DNA from: Gemmatimonadales bacterium
GTDB taxonomy: Bacteria; Gemmatimonadota; Gemmatimonadetes; Gemmatimonadales; GWC2-71-9
DNA: 38,725 bases
Direction of reading: 5' to 3'
NCBI GenBank assembly: GCA_025928645.1
Contig: JAICJD010000012.1
Coordinates: forward strand, 1 to 38,725
Shown here: piece after piece, positions 23,615-31,795 of the stretch
Layout: every line of letters starts with the position of its first letter
Position numbering within the stretch: the stretch's first letter is position 1
Program-made: the position numbers and the translations under genes
The notes under the pieces: model-generated
Database searches by the model: none
What the model was told of the DNA's origin: nothing
What the model saw: the letters and a program-made list of their open reading frames with translations, nothing else

Positions 23615-24577
23615 CTACCCTCCGGCCTTCTCCATGCGCTCGACTACCCCCCATACCAGCAGCGGTATCATCAGCTCGTGATGTCCCGTCAGCAGGTAGC
23701 CCTCGCCTCCGGCGCGGGTGGGGCGCTGGACCACGTTGAGCCGGGGCCGGTAGTGCCGCTGCATGTCGAAGTCGGCGGCCAGGAAATGCGTCGGCCGGCC
23801 GGATTCCAGGTTTCGCGCGATGGTGAGCGCCTTGAGGAAGACCTCGGGCAGCACCACGGCGCTGCCCAGGTTCAGCACCGCCCCACCCTGGTGCAGCGAC
23901 GGGAGCGCTCCGGCGAGGCGGCGGAAGTCGCGGTGGCTCGTGGCGCCGATGGCGGCGCCGTCGGCGCCAGGATGCTGGTGAGTGATCTCCGCGCCGATGG
24001 CCGCGTGGACGGTTACCGGGACGCCCAGCTCATGCGCGGCCAGGAGCAGCGACGCGGCGCGGCCCGGCAGCGCCTCCCGCGCGTGCAGCGCGGCGGCCAG
24101 GCCTTCGCCCATTCCCTGATCCAGCTTCGCTGCCGCCCGGATGGCCGCGTTCATCTCGGCGCCCGTTTCCTCGGCCATGCCGAAACTGCCGTCGGCCAAG
24201 CCGCTCTCGACGTCCTCGCTGGTGCCGCCGAACGCCGCCAGCTCGAAGTCGTGAATCGCGGCGGCGCCGTTGAGGGCGATGTGGGTGACCACGCGGCGTT
24301 CCATGAGCGCGCGCAGGAGAGGCCCGAGGCCGACCTTGATCACATGCCCGCCGACCAGCAGCACGACGCCCCGGCCGGCGTCGGCCGCGGACGCCACGCC
24401 GGCGATGACGGCCCGCAGATCACGCGCGGCGAGAACGTCGGGCAAACTGTCGAGAAAGGCGGTGAACGTTCGATCGCCGCCGGGCGCGGCGGCGAGGAGA
24501 GAGGGATCGACCTTGTTCCGGCGCCCGGCGAGCGGCACCGTCGTGACGCGGCCCAGATCGGCCTCGCGATAGCGCAC
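23615..24577 (-). CDS. Deoxyhypusine-synthase-like protein (tentative)
   Basis: The protein has 320 residues. Conserved-looking blocks are VVLLVGGHVIKVGLGPLLRALMERR, THIALNGAAAIHDFELAAFGGTSEDV, GSFGMAEETGAEMN, VPVTVHAAIGAEITHQHPGADGAAIG, GSAVVLPEVFLKALTIARNL and GYLLTGHHELMIP. The order of a nucleotide-binding loop, an -LNGAAAIHDFE- segment and HPGADGAAIG resembles deoxyhypusine-synthase-family proteins, which use NAD. I could not place the catalytic lysine. Bacteria lack the eIF5A substrate, so if the family call is right, a different substrate such as a polyamine is likely. The GTG start lies one base after the upstream stop. Family confidence is low; coding confidence is high. Confidence 0.55.
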   Translation of the reverse strand: MRYREADLGRVTTVPLAGRRNKVDPSLLAAAPGGDRTFTAFLDSLPDVLAARDLRAVIAGVASAADAGRGVVLLVGGHVIKVGLGPLLRALMERRVVTHIALNGAAAIHDFELAAFGGTSEDVESGLADGSFGMAEETGAEMNAAIRAAAKLDQGMGEGLAAALHAREALPGRAASLLLAAHELGVPVTVHAAIGAEITHQHPGADGAAIGATSHRDFRRLAGALPSLHQGGAVLNLGSAVVLPEVFLKALTIARNLESGRPTHFLAADFDMQRHYRPRLNVVQRPTRAGGEGYLLTGHHELMIPLLVWGVVERMEKAGG

Positions 24578-24578
24578 G

Positions 24579-25352
24579 CTAGCGGCCCGTGGCGCCGGCG
24601 GCGGGGGCCAGCACCATCTCCTTCATCCTGAGCGTGATGGTGCCGAACGGGAACTTGCTGCGGATCTGAACCGGAAGGCGGCGCTGGTCGTCCGTGAGCC
24701 AGATCTGAGTGTCGGACCGCTTGGAGAACATGCCCTTGGTATCGATCACGGGATGCAGCACCAGGCACTGCACCTCGCGCCCGTCGGGGAGCTCCATCTT
24801 CTCGCGCTTCTTGACCTCGATCGTGACCGGATTCTTCTCTTTCCGGAAGTACCGGTTGTAGGTGTAGGTCTTACCCACCTGGAGATCGGTCACCCGCACG
24901 AAATAGAAGAACGCCGCGTCGTCGAGCGGGTCGGCCGGCGCCGGCTGCGTGCCGGGCTTTCCTTGCTCGCGGTAGTAGCCCGAGTCCGGGAAGATCTCGT
25001 AGTGCCGTTTGATGGGTTTGCCGTTCTCTACGAAGTCCTGCACGAACCGTCGCGAGATCAGGTCCTGGGTCCCGACGTACGACTCGAGCACGTCGTCCAG
25101 CGAGTAGACGATGGTCTTGCCCTGCAGCCGGAAGCGGAACCTGAACGTCTCGACCCCACGCACCGTGTCGACCCCGGCGACCTGGAGCGTACCCGAGCCT
25201 AGGGAAAGCATCCCCAGCTTGGCGGAATACGTGAGAGTCTCGCCCACCGCCCACGGATAGGAAGGCTGACGGGCGGCGCCGGCCGCCGTGTCGGGCGGCG
25301 GCGAACCCGGCGCCTGGAACAGCGTGAGCGCGAGCAGGAGCGAACCGGTCAT
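24579..25352 (-). CDS. DUF3108 exported protein
   Basis: The protein has 257 residues. The N-terminus MTGSLLLALTLFQAPG is a short signal peptide. The body is beta-rich with the DUF3108 pattern: YPWAVGETLTYSAKLGMLSLGSG, FRFRFRLQGK, VLESYVGTQDLISRRF, YTYNRYFRKEKNPVTIEVK and QIWLTDDQRRLPVQIRSKFPFGTITLRM. Proteins of this family are periplasmic or outer-membrane-facing and their function is unknown. ATG at 25352 overlaps the GT2 stop (ATGA). Being coupled to two glycosyltransferases may point to polysaccharide or envelope work. Confidence 0.88.
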   Translation of the reverse strand: MTGSLLLALTLFQAPGSPPPDTAAGAARQPSYPWAVGETLTYSAKLGMLSLGSGTLQVAGVDTVRGVETFRFRFRLQGKTIVYSLDDVLESYVGTQDLISRRFVQDFVENGKPIKRHYEIFPDSGYYREQGKPGTQPAPADPLDDAAFFYFVRVTDLQVGKTYTYNRYFRKEKNPVTIEVKKREKMELPDGREVQCLVLHPVIDTKGMFSKRSDTQIWLTDDQRRLPVQIRSKFPFGTITLRMKEMVLAPAAGATGR

Positions 25353-26137
25353 GACGCCGCCGGGGCTTCGGCCTCGCGCCGCGGCGCCGGTTCGGGGGGC
25401 GCCGGGGGGACCGGTGACGCGCGGAGCACGGGCCGGGCGGCCCAGAGCGCGCCGGCACACTCCCACGGGCGTACCCGGCTGGGGCGCGTCTTCAGATCGT
25501 GCCGCTCGAGCGACACCACCGACTCGAGCCGCCGAGCGTAGCGGCCGGTACGCCAGTAGAGCTCGGCGTTCGCCGCCCAGCCGTCCGTCTGCAGCAGCCG
25601 GTCGTTCTGGCTTCGAAGCGCATTCCGGAGCGCAACCAGCCGGATGGCGGCGAAGCCGGAAACGATGTCCTTCACACCGGGCACCGAGACCACCCCGCGA
25701 AGCAGGGTCGGAGCGTAGCGCCGGAGCAACCGGTAGGTGCGCGACGGCTGCCCTTCGAGCCGACCCTCGGCCACGACCAGATCGGCACCGCTCTCGATGC
25801 GGCGAACCAGGTCGGGGATCGTCTGCGGCTGGTGAGCGAAGTCGGCGTGCATGAGGATCGCCGTGTCGCGCTTGGGCCGATCGGTGAGCTCGACGGCCTT
25901 CCGGAGCAGCTCCTCGACGGAAGCCGCGTATCCCTGCCGCTGCGAGTGTCGGATGACCTCGAGCGGAAGCACCCGCGTGTAGGGCTCGAGCACCTCGGAG
26001 GTGGTATCCGTCGATGCGTCGTCCAACACCAGGAGTTGGTACTCGCGGGGGAACGCCGCGAACACCTGGCGGATCTTCCATAGGAGCAAGCCCACAGTCG
26101 GGGCTTCGTCATGGCTAGGTATGCAAACGTAAATCAT
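25349..26137 (-). CDS. Family 2 glycosyltransferase (DPM1-like)
   Basis: The protein has 262 residues. It has the GT-A fold start MIYVCIPSHDEAPTVGLLL, then LLVLDDASTDTTSEVLEPY with Asp39-Asp40, RQGYAASVEELLRKAVE, and the metal-site segment ILMHADFAHQPQTIPDLV, where HAD (97-99) replaces the usual DxD/DAD. GVKDIVSGFAAIR and a D-GWAANAELYWR acceptor region follow. Such proteins move one sugar from a nucleotide or lipid donor at the membrane; none can be named here. The C-terminus is a Pro/Ala-rich tail without membrane helices. It follows the GT4 gene by six bases. Confidence 0.9.
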   Translation of the reverse strand: MIYVCIPSHDEAPTVGLLLWKIRQVFAAFPREYQLLVLDDASTDTTSEVLEPYTRVLPLEVIRHSQRQGYAASVEELLRKAVELTDRPKRDTAILMHADFAHQPQTIPDLVRRIESGADLVVAEGRLEGQPSRTYRLLRRYAPTLLRGVVSVPGVKDIVSGFAAIRLVALRNALRSQNDRLLQTDGWAANAELYWRTGRYARRLESVVSLERHDLKTRPSRVRPWECAGALWAARPVLRASPVPPAPPEPAPRREAEAPAAS

Positions 26138-26143
26138 GATCCG

Positions 26144-27214
26144 TCAAGGAAATGGGCCGCACGAACGATACACCGATCCCACCGACGCTGCCATGCGTGC
26201 CGCGCTGAACGTTTCGACTCTTGCGGCCGCCCGCGCCGCGGTTGCCTGTGCCAGGCCGGGATCGGCGAGCAGCCGTGCGACCGCGTCGGCCAAGCTCGCG
26301 GAATCGCCGGGGCGAGCGAGCACTCCCGCTTCATCATCCAGCATCTCCGGAAGCCCGCCCGCGGCCGTGGATGCAACCGGAATGCCAAGCGCCATGGCGT
26401 CGAGCACGGCGGTTCCCAGCCCCTCTTCCCGCGAGCTCATGACAAAGCAGCTGCCGTCCGCGATGAGGCGCTCGGGCTGATCGACATGGCCCAGGAGGTG
26501 GACGCGCCCGCCCAGCCCAAGTCCACCGATCAACCGCTCGAGCCTGATCCGCTCCGGCCCCTCACCGGCGATCACCCAGTGGAGCGAGGGAAGTCGCGCG
26601 ACGAGACGCTCCGCCGCGCGGATCAGCGTCACCTGATCCTTGTGCGGCACCAGGGCCGCGACGTTCACGGCGAGCGGGGTGTCGGGGGCGAGGCCCAGCC
26701 GGGCGCGGATACCCAACGGCTGAATCGCGCGCAGCTCGTCCAGCGCGATGCCGGAGTGGACCACGGCGATTCGCTCCGCGGGAATGCCGTCGGCCTCGAG
26801 CACCCGCGCCACCGCGCCCGAGATGGCGATGAGTCGCGCGGCCCGCCCCCAGAAGCCCGCGCGGCGCAGCGGGAAGTCCACCCGCCGAGTCGCCACGAGG
26901 GGTGCGCGGGCCAGCGCGGCGGCTACCCCTCCCAGGGTCACTGCGTGCGCGTCGTGCGCGTGGACCAGCGACGGCCGGTGCCGAAGCTCCGACCACACGG
27001 CGGGGACCACCCGCGGGTCCAGGCCGGCGGACCATCGGACAGCACGGACCGCGACTCCGTCCCGCCGGAGCCGCTGGGCCAGCTCGCTCCCGCGCCCCGT
27101 GATCACGACCTGCGCCGCACCCAGGCGCGCGAGCTCACGGGCCAGGAGCCACACCTGCCGCTGGCCGCCTCGCCACTCGCGCCCGGACGCGACGTGGACG
27201 ACGCGAAGCGTCAC
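26144..27214 (-). CDS. Family 4 glycosyltransferase (GT-B fold)
   Basis: The protein has 356 residues. The N-terminal domain has VVHVASGREWRGGQRQVWLLARELA and LVHAHDAHAVTLGG. The donor domain has VAALVPHKDQVTLIRAAERL, WVIAGEGPERIRLERLI, RVHLLGHVDQPERLI and SSREEGLGTAVLDAMALGIPV. The E-x7-E catalytic pair of GT4 reads E-x7-D (EGLGTAVLD), a conservative variant. It is a retaining transferase for a nucleotide sugar and probably builds a lipopolysaccharide or exopolysaccharide; the sugar is unknown. GTG at 27214 overlaps the kinase stop (GTGA). No polymerase or flippase is adjacent. Confidence 0.92.
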   Translation of the reverse strand: MTLRVVHVASGREWRGGQRQVWLLARELARLGAAQVVITGRGSELAQRLRRDGVAVRAVRWSAGLDPRVVPAVWSELRHRPSLVHAHDAHAVTLGGVAAALARAPLVATRRVDFPLRRAGFWGRAARLIAISGAVARVLEADGIPAERIAVVHSGIALDELRAIQPLGIRARLGLAPDTPLAVNVAALVPHKDQVTLIRAAERLVARLPSLHWVIAGEGPERIRLERLIGGLGLGGRVHLLGHVDQPERLIADGSCFVMSSREEGLGTAVLDAMALGIPVASTAAGGLPEMLDDEAGVLARPGDSASLADAVARLLADPGLAQATAARAAARVETFSAARMAASVGSVYRSCGPFP

Positions 27215-29172
27215 GCGTCCTGAGCGACGGTCGCGAGGAGCGTGCGGAGCTCGGCCAGGCTGAAGGGCTTGTGCAGGTAGGGCCGGTCGAGGCCCTCGAG
27301 GAACGCGAGCGTATCGCCCCGGACGGTGTCGCCCGTGCTGAAGACCACCCGCGTCGCGAGGGCCGGATGCCGCCGCGCCAGCTCCTCATAGAACTCCCGG
27401 CCGCTCAGCTCGGGCATTCTCAGGTCGGAGATCACCAGGTCGAAGTGTTCCCGGTCGGCCAGGTCGAGTCCCTCGCGTCCGTTCCGCGCGACCACGGGGA
27501 CGTGACCCCAGGCATCCAGTGTGGCGTGCATGTAGTGCAGGATGTGAGGCTCGTCGTCGACGACGAGGACCCGAAGGCGTTTCGTTGGAGTGCCCCCGCC
27601 GGTCGCCTGCGCCGGCGGCGGCGGATTGGTGGCCAGCGGCAGCTGGACGGTGAAGGTCGAGCCCCTGCCTTCCTCGGTCGACAGCATGATGCGGCCGCCG
27701 TGCTCGCGGAGGATGCCCTGGCTGATCGAGAGGCCGAGCCCGGTGCCTTCGCCCTCGGGCTTGGTGGTGAAGAACGGCTCGAACGCCTGCGCGGCGAGCC
27801 CCTCCGACATGCCGGGGCCGTCGTCGATGACGTCGATCGCGACGCCGTCGAGCCAGCGGCGGGCGCGGACCAGGACGCGGCCCGGCCGGCCGGTACTTGC
27901 GATCGCCTGCGCGGCATTGTTGATCAGGTTGACGAACACCTGCTGGATCTGGTTGGGGTCGATGTCCGGCATCGGCAGATCCGGCTCCACCTCCACGACG
28001 GCCTCGACCCGATGGGCCATGAGCTGGTTGCGGAGCAGCACGAAGGTGGCGTCGAGCAGCGGCCGAAGCGCCGTGGGGCGGCGCTGGTGCTCCTGTTTCC
28101 GGGCGAAGCTCAGGAGATTCTTGACGATGTTCGAGGCGCGCTCGGCTTCTTCCCGGATGACCGTGAGCGGCTCGCGCAGCGCCGGCGGAACGCTCGGCAC
28201 CTCGCCCAGAAAGTCGGCGAAGCCGACCACCGACGCGAGCGGGTTGTTGAGGTCGTGGGCGATGCCGGCGATGAGCTGCCCGATGGCGGACATCTTTTCC
28301 GACTGGATGAGCTGGTCTTGCAAACGCCGCCGTTCGGTCTGATCATCGAACAGGAGCACCAGCGCCGAGCGGTCGGTCGCGCTAATCGGCACAGCCGTAA
28401 CCGCATAGGTCTGCTCGCCGGTCCTGAGCTCGACCTCACGGCCCGCTCCTTGCTGCTCCAGGGCGCGCTGCAGGTCGGCGGTCCACTCGGGAGGCACGAA
28501 GGCGATCCAGGGGCGCCCGATGAGACTCGCCGGCGGGGCATTCACCAGATCGGCAAACGCGCGGTTGGCCCGGCGGATCCGGCCGCCGCGATCCACGATG
28601 CAGAGCGCCGGCGAGATGGCGTCCACTACTTCCTGCCACGACCGTCGGCCGTCGTCATGAAGGTCTACCAGGCGGGCGCTCTCGAGCGCGATGCTCGCCT
28701 GCGCGACCAGCCCCTCGAGCAGGCGCAGCGACGACGGGCCGAACCGCCCGTGCTCGCCCCGGATGGCCACGGCTCCGGTGGCGCGTCCCCGCGCGACGAA
28801 CGGCGCCAGCAGCCAGGAGTCCCCGCTGTCGGGCATGGTCGGCAGGTCGCCCTCGGCCACGAGGGCGTCGAGCCCGTCGGGTAGCACGCTCGGTCCGAGG
28901 CGCTCCACCAGCTGGAGCAGGGCGCGGCGGTCGGGACGGCCGGTGGGCCAGGCGTGCACGACGTCCTGGGCGTCGGCGTCACGGTGGAACAGGGTGAGCG
29001 CGATCTCGGTGGGGGACAGGCTCTCGCGGATGTGGCGGAGCAGCAGGTCGATGACCGAGGCTCGCCGCAGGGTGCCGGCCAGCTCCTGACCGAACGCGGT
29101 GACCCGGCGGAGCAGCGCGAGATCGTCGGGGTTGGCGCCGAGAGCGGGATTGGTGGAAGGAGGAGTGACCAT
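27211..29172 (-). CDS. Hybrid sensor histidine kinase with receiver domain
   Basis: The protein has 653 residues and no membrane segments, so it is cytoplasmic. The domains are GAF-like (about 20-170), PAS (about 180-280), HisKA with phosphoacceptor His306 in GIAHDLNNPLASVVG, HATPase with NLINNA (415-420), DDGPGM and GTGLGLSIS, and a C-terminal receiver (about 534-648) with Asp539-Asp540, phosphoacceptor Asp583 in SDLRMP and Lys635. No DNA-binding output is fused, so signals leave by phosphorelay to another protein. Its ATG (29170-29172) overlaps the divergent plus-strand ATG (29171-29173). The kinase start has no good ribosome binding site, so a non-ATG start upstream is possible. It leads an operon with glycosyltransferases. 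Confidence 0.94.
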   Translation of the reverse strand: MVTPPSTNPALGANPDDLALLRRVTAFGQELAGTLRRASVIDLLLRHIRESLSPTEIALTLFHRDADAQDVVHAWPTGRPDRRALLQLVERLGPSVLPDGLDALVAEGDLPTMPDSGDSWLLAPFVARGRATGAVAIRGEHGRFGPSSLRLLEGLVAQASIALESARLVDLHDDGRRSWQEVVDAISPALCIVDRGGRIRRANRAFADLVNAPPASLIGRPWIAFVPPEWTADLQRALEQQGAGREVELRTGEQTYAVTAVPISATDRSALVLLFDDQTERRRLQDQLIQSEKMSAIGQLIAGIAHDLNNPLASVVGFADFLGEVPSVPPALREPLTVIREEAERASNIVKNLLSFARKQEHQRRPTALRPLLDATFVLLRNQLMAHRVEAVVEVEPDLPMPDIDPNQIQQVFVNLINNAAQAIASTGRPGRVLVRARRWLDGVAIDVIDDGPGMSEGLAAQAFEPFFTTKPEGEGTGLGLSISQGILREHGGRIMLSTEEGRGSTFTVQLPLATNPPPPAQATGGGTPTKRLRVLVVDDEPHILHYMHATLDAWGHVPVVARNGREGLDLADREHFDLVISDLRMPELSGREFYEELARRHPALATRVVFSTGDTVRGDTLAFLEGLDRPYLHKPFSLAELRTLLATVAQDA

Positions 29173-29881
29173 GATCCGGGCCAATACGCGAGGCCGCCTG
29201 ACCGCGGCGGACCTGCAGCTGGTGATCCTGCTACTGAGCCGCGGCTCCGCGCATCGGCGCGTCTCGCTCGAGCGGCGGCTGGCGACCGAGGGTCCGGATC
29301 CGCTGCTGGATACGCCCGACCTGCTCGAGCGCCTGCTCACGGTCCGGACGATGCTCGTCCCCTCGGAGGCGCTGTTCTTCTACGTCGTGGTGCGCCACGC
29401 GCTTCGCGGCGCAGGCATCGACGACCGCGAGCTGGCGGACTACCTCGCCGCCCTCCTGCTCGATTTCGGTCAGCGCGACCGCGCCTGGCGCATCGACTGG
29501 CACGACGACCAGCAGCACCGCTACCTGGTGGACATCCTGGCGGATCTCGAAACCAGCGGCGGCGAGCGGCGCTTCCGCGTGATGGTCCATCTCGGCAACT
29601 ACGCGCTCTGGCTGGCCGGCCTGTTCCCCGACTATATCGCGGCCCGGCACCTCCGCAAAGCAGGTCCGGACGTGACCTACTACGACGCGCTTGGCCGCCG
29701 CGGGTTCGGCATGGCGTCGGATCACGCGCTGGCCGGGGAGTATGGGCTCGACGCGGTGCTCCGCACGGCGGCCGAGCGCTTCCCCTCGCTCAGGGGCGCG
29801 CTCAACGGCATGAGCGATCGCCTGCTGTTCCCGGGCGTGCAGACCACCGACCGCCGGTTGCGCGAGCTGGGGGCGCTGTAG
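29171..29881 (+). CDS. Protein of unknown function divergent from the histidine kinase
   Basis: The protein has 236 residues and is soluble and helix-rich, with no signal peptide. Prominent stretches are LQLVILLLSRGSAHRRVSLE, PSEALFFYVVVRHALRGAG, RFRVMVHLGNYALWLAGLFPDYIAARH, and YYDALGRRGFGMASDHALAGEYGL. I do not recognise a domain. An ungapped AGGAGGAG lies four bases before the ATG at 29171, the strongest ribosome binding site in the area, so the start is firm. The upstream region is entirely inside the histidine kinase gene. It may be functionally linked to the kinase, but there is no direct evidence. Confidence 0.75.
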   Translation: MIRANTRGRLTAADLQLVILLLSRGSAHRRVSLERRLATEGPDPLLDTPDLLERLLTVRTMLVPSEALFFYVVVRHALRGAGIDDRELADYLAALLLDFGQRDRAWRIDWHDDQQHRYLVDILADLETSGGERRFRVMVHLGNYALWLAGLFPDYIAARHLRKAGPDVTYYDALGRRGFGMASDHALAGEYGLDAVLRTAAERFPSLRGALNGMSDRLLFPGVQTTDRRLRELGAL

Positions 29882-29907
29882 GGCGCGTGTGATTCGGGTG
29901 ACTGCGC

Positions 29908-30669
29908 TCACGCGCCGGCCGCCTCACCGATCGCCACACCGTCCGCCTGGCGCGCGCCCGCCGCCTCCACCAGCGCGCGGAACAGCCCGCGGTCGGGCGC
30001 GCGCGCGTCCGCGTTCATCTCCTCCGGATGCCACTGGACCGCGAGCAGCCAGGGCGCATCGGGCGGCGTCTCGACCGCCTCGATCAGCCCATCCTCGCTC
30101 CAGCCCGTCGCCACCAATCCCTCCGCCAGCCGCTCCACTGCCTGATGATGGAACGAATTGACGCTGAGGTTCGCCGCCCCGAGCGCGCTGGCCACGCGGC
30201 TTCCTTCCACCAGCCGGACCGCGTGGCTCCGGGCCTGGCGGTCGCCGCCGGGATCGTGGGCCACCGGCCCGGGCCGCTCGGACGGGAGATCCTGGTAGAG
30301 CGTGCCGCCCATCGCCACGTTCACGAGCTGGATGCCGCGGCAGATGCCGAGGATCGGGAGCCCGCGCTGCCGGGCGGCCGCGAACGCCGCCAGCTCGAAC
30401 AGGTCCCGCTCGCGGCTCGGCGGATAGAGATGGGGCGACGGCTCCGCGCCGTACCAGGCGGGATGCATGTCCTCGCCACCGGTGAGCAGAAATCCGTCGA
30501 GGCCGTCGAGCGCCCGGCTCGCGAACGACGGGCCGATCAGCGGCGAGAGAATCACCGGAACGCCGCCCGCCGTCAGCACCGAGCGCACGTAGGCCGAGTT
30601 CACGCCGGTGCGATCGGCGCCGTCCCAGGTGCGGAGCACGCCGCTCACGCCGATCCGGGGCGCGCTCAC
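29908..30669 (-). CDS. Class I glutamine amidotransferase-like C26 hydrolase (PuuD-like)
   Basis: The protein has 253 residues. The nucleophile is Cys110 in ILGICRGIQLVNVA, and the catalytic His214 and Glu216 are in VQWHPEEMN. DGFLLTGGEDMHPAWYG is the gamma-glutamyl-GABA hydrolase-type loop, and SVNSFHHQAVERL is also characteristic. Such enzymes hydrolyse gamma-glutamyl amides, for example in putrescine breakdown, but no other putrescine genes are adjacent. It is cytoplasmic. GTG at 30669 overlaps the lipoprotein stop (GTGA). Gamma-glutamyl hydrolysis fits best; the precise substrate is open. Confidence 0.92.
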   Translation of the reverse strand: MSAPRIGVSGVLRTWDGADRTGVNSAYVRSVLTAGGVPVILSPLIGPSFASRALDGLDGFLLTGGEDMHPAWYGAEPSPHLYPPSRERDLFELAAFAAARQRGLPILGICRGIQLVNVAMGGTLYQDLPSERPGPVAHDPGGDRQARSHAVRLVEGSRVASALGAANLSVNSFHHQAVERLAEGLVATGWSEDGLIEAVETPPDAPWLLAVQWHPEEMNADARAPDRGLFRALVEAAGARQADGVAIGEAAGA

Positions 30670-31151
30670 GGCAGGACCGAGTCTGGGAAGAAGGGACAGC
30701 GCGGATCTTCGATCCGCAACGGGTCGAGCTGGATGCCGATCAGGGGCACCGTCGCGGCGCCGATGTTTACCGTCCCGATCTGCGGCGCGCCTTCGACCGA
30801 GGTTCCCTCGTAGAGCATGACGCCGCGCGCCCGCTCCGCTGTGTCGAGCACGAGCACGCCGTAGCCCGGCTTGACCGCCGCGGGCACGTTGCCCTCCACG
30901 CCGATCACCAGCAACGAATCGGTGCGGCCGACGATCGCCGGGAGCGCCGGCCCCGCCACGACGCGCGCCACCAACCGCTCGGGGAGGTGGCGGGGCGGGA
31001 CGCTGAGCGTCTGGCGCGGCACGCTGAACTGGGTGAGCAACGCGGTCGGCCCGGCCAGCGCGGCGAGCCCGCAGGCTGCGCCGCCGCGATCGGCCGGCTT
31101 GCCGCAGGCCACCAGAGCGGCAAGCAGCGGGAGGAGGCGCCGGATCGGCAT
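30666..31151 (-). CDS. Lipoprotein of unknown function
   Basis: The protein has 161 residues. MPIRRLLPLLAALVAC ends in a lipobox (LVAC, Cys16), so it should be lipid-anchored. Segments such as PERLVARVVAGPALPAIVGR, DSLLVIGVEGNVPAAVKPGYGVLV and NIGAATVPLIGIQLDPLRI are beta-rich and I recognise no family. A Cys near each end (CGKP, EDPRCPFF) could pair. It lies 35 bases after the HD hydrolase stop and shares GTGA with the next gene. No function is proposed. Confidence 0.72.
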   Translation of the reverse strand: MPIRRLLPLLAALVACGKPADRGGAACGLAALAGPTALLTQFSVPRQTLSVPPRHLPERLVARVVAGPALPAIVGRTDSLLVIGVEGNVPAAVKPGYGVLVLDTAERARGVMLYEGTSVEGAPQIGTVNIGAATVPLIGIQLDPLRIEDPRCPFFPDSVLP

Positions 31152-31186
31152 AGCCACAAGATAATGCAGACGGGGCGCGGCCGAGA

Positions 31187-31795
31187 TCAGGCCAGCGCGC
31201 GGTGCAGGTTTTCGCGCGCCTTCGCTTCGTAGCGCCGACGGAAGGCCTCGGTGCGGAACAGCGGTTGCCGCGAGAGCAGCCGCTCCAGAATGCGGCGGCG
31301 ACCGTCGCGGAACTCGGCCGCGGGGATCCAGGCGTACTCCTCGCGGATGCGGCGCTCGTATTCCTCGTACTCGGCGTCGGACCGGCCGAGGATGGACAGA
31401 TCGATGTCGCACACGAGGCGGCCGGCCGCGTCGCCCGGCGGCGCGTCGTGGCGGGTGAGCAGCACGAGACGGGCGACCTCCGTCCCCACGTCGGCCGGTA
31501 TTCCCAGGCCTCCGAGCGCGTCCGCTGCCCAGCGCGCGCTCCGCTCCTCGTTGTCGGAGGCGTGAGGATCGTAGATCCCGTCGTGGAACCAGAGCGCGGC
31601 CTCGACCAGCTCGCGCTCCGGCGCCGACGCCACCTCGTCGAGTCGGGCCAGGCAGTCCTCCAGATGGCGGCGGTCGTGATAGACCCGCGCGGGCGCCGAC
31701 CAGGCGGCCAGCAGCGCGTCGGCGAGCGGCGCCGGGTCGGCGGTAGCGCCCAGCGAACGCAGCAGCGCCATGCAGCGCGCGCGCAGCGCGCTCAC
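31187..31795 (-). CDS. HD-domain metal-dependent phosphohydrolase (COG4339-like)
   Basis: The protein has 202 residues from the GTG at 31795, which overlaps the reductase stop (GTGA). The motif YHDRRHLEDCLARLDE is the family hallmark, and WFHDGIYDPHASDNEERSA gives the His-Asp pair and acidic residues for two metals. LVLLTRHDAPPGDAAGRLVCDIDLSILG contains further His and Asp ligands. The family is predicted to hydrolyse phosphate esters, and no physiological substrate is known to me. It is soluble and cytoplasmic. Position after a flavoprotein and before a lipoprotein gives no clear clue. Confidence 0.88.
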   Translation of the reverse strand: MSALRARCMALLRSLGATADPAPLADALLAAWSAPARVYHDRRHLEDCLARLDEVASAPERELVEAALWFHDGIYDPHASDNEERSARWAADALGGLGIPADVGTEVARLVLLTRHDAPPGDAAGRLVCDIDLSILGRSDAEYEEYERRIREEYAWIPAAEFRDGRRRILERLLSRQPLFRTEAFRRRYEAKARENLHRALA

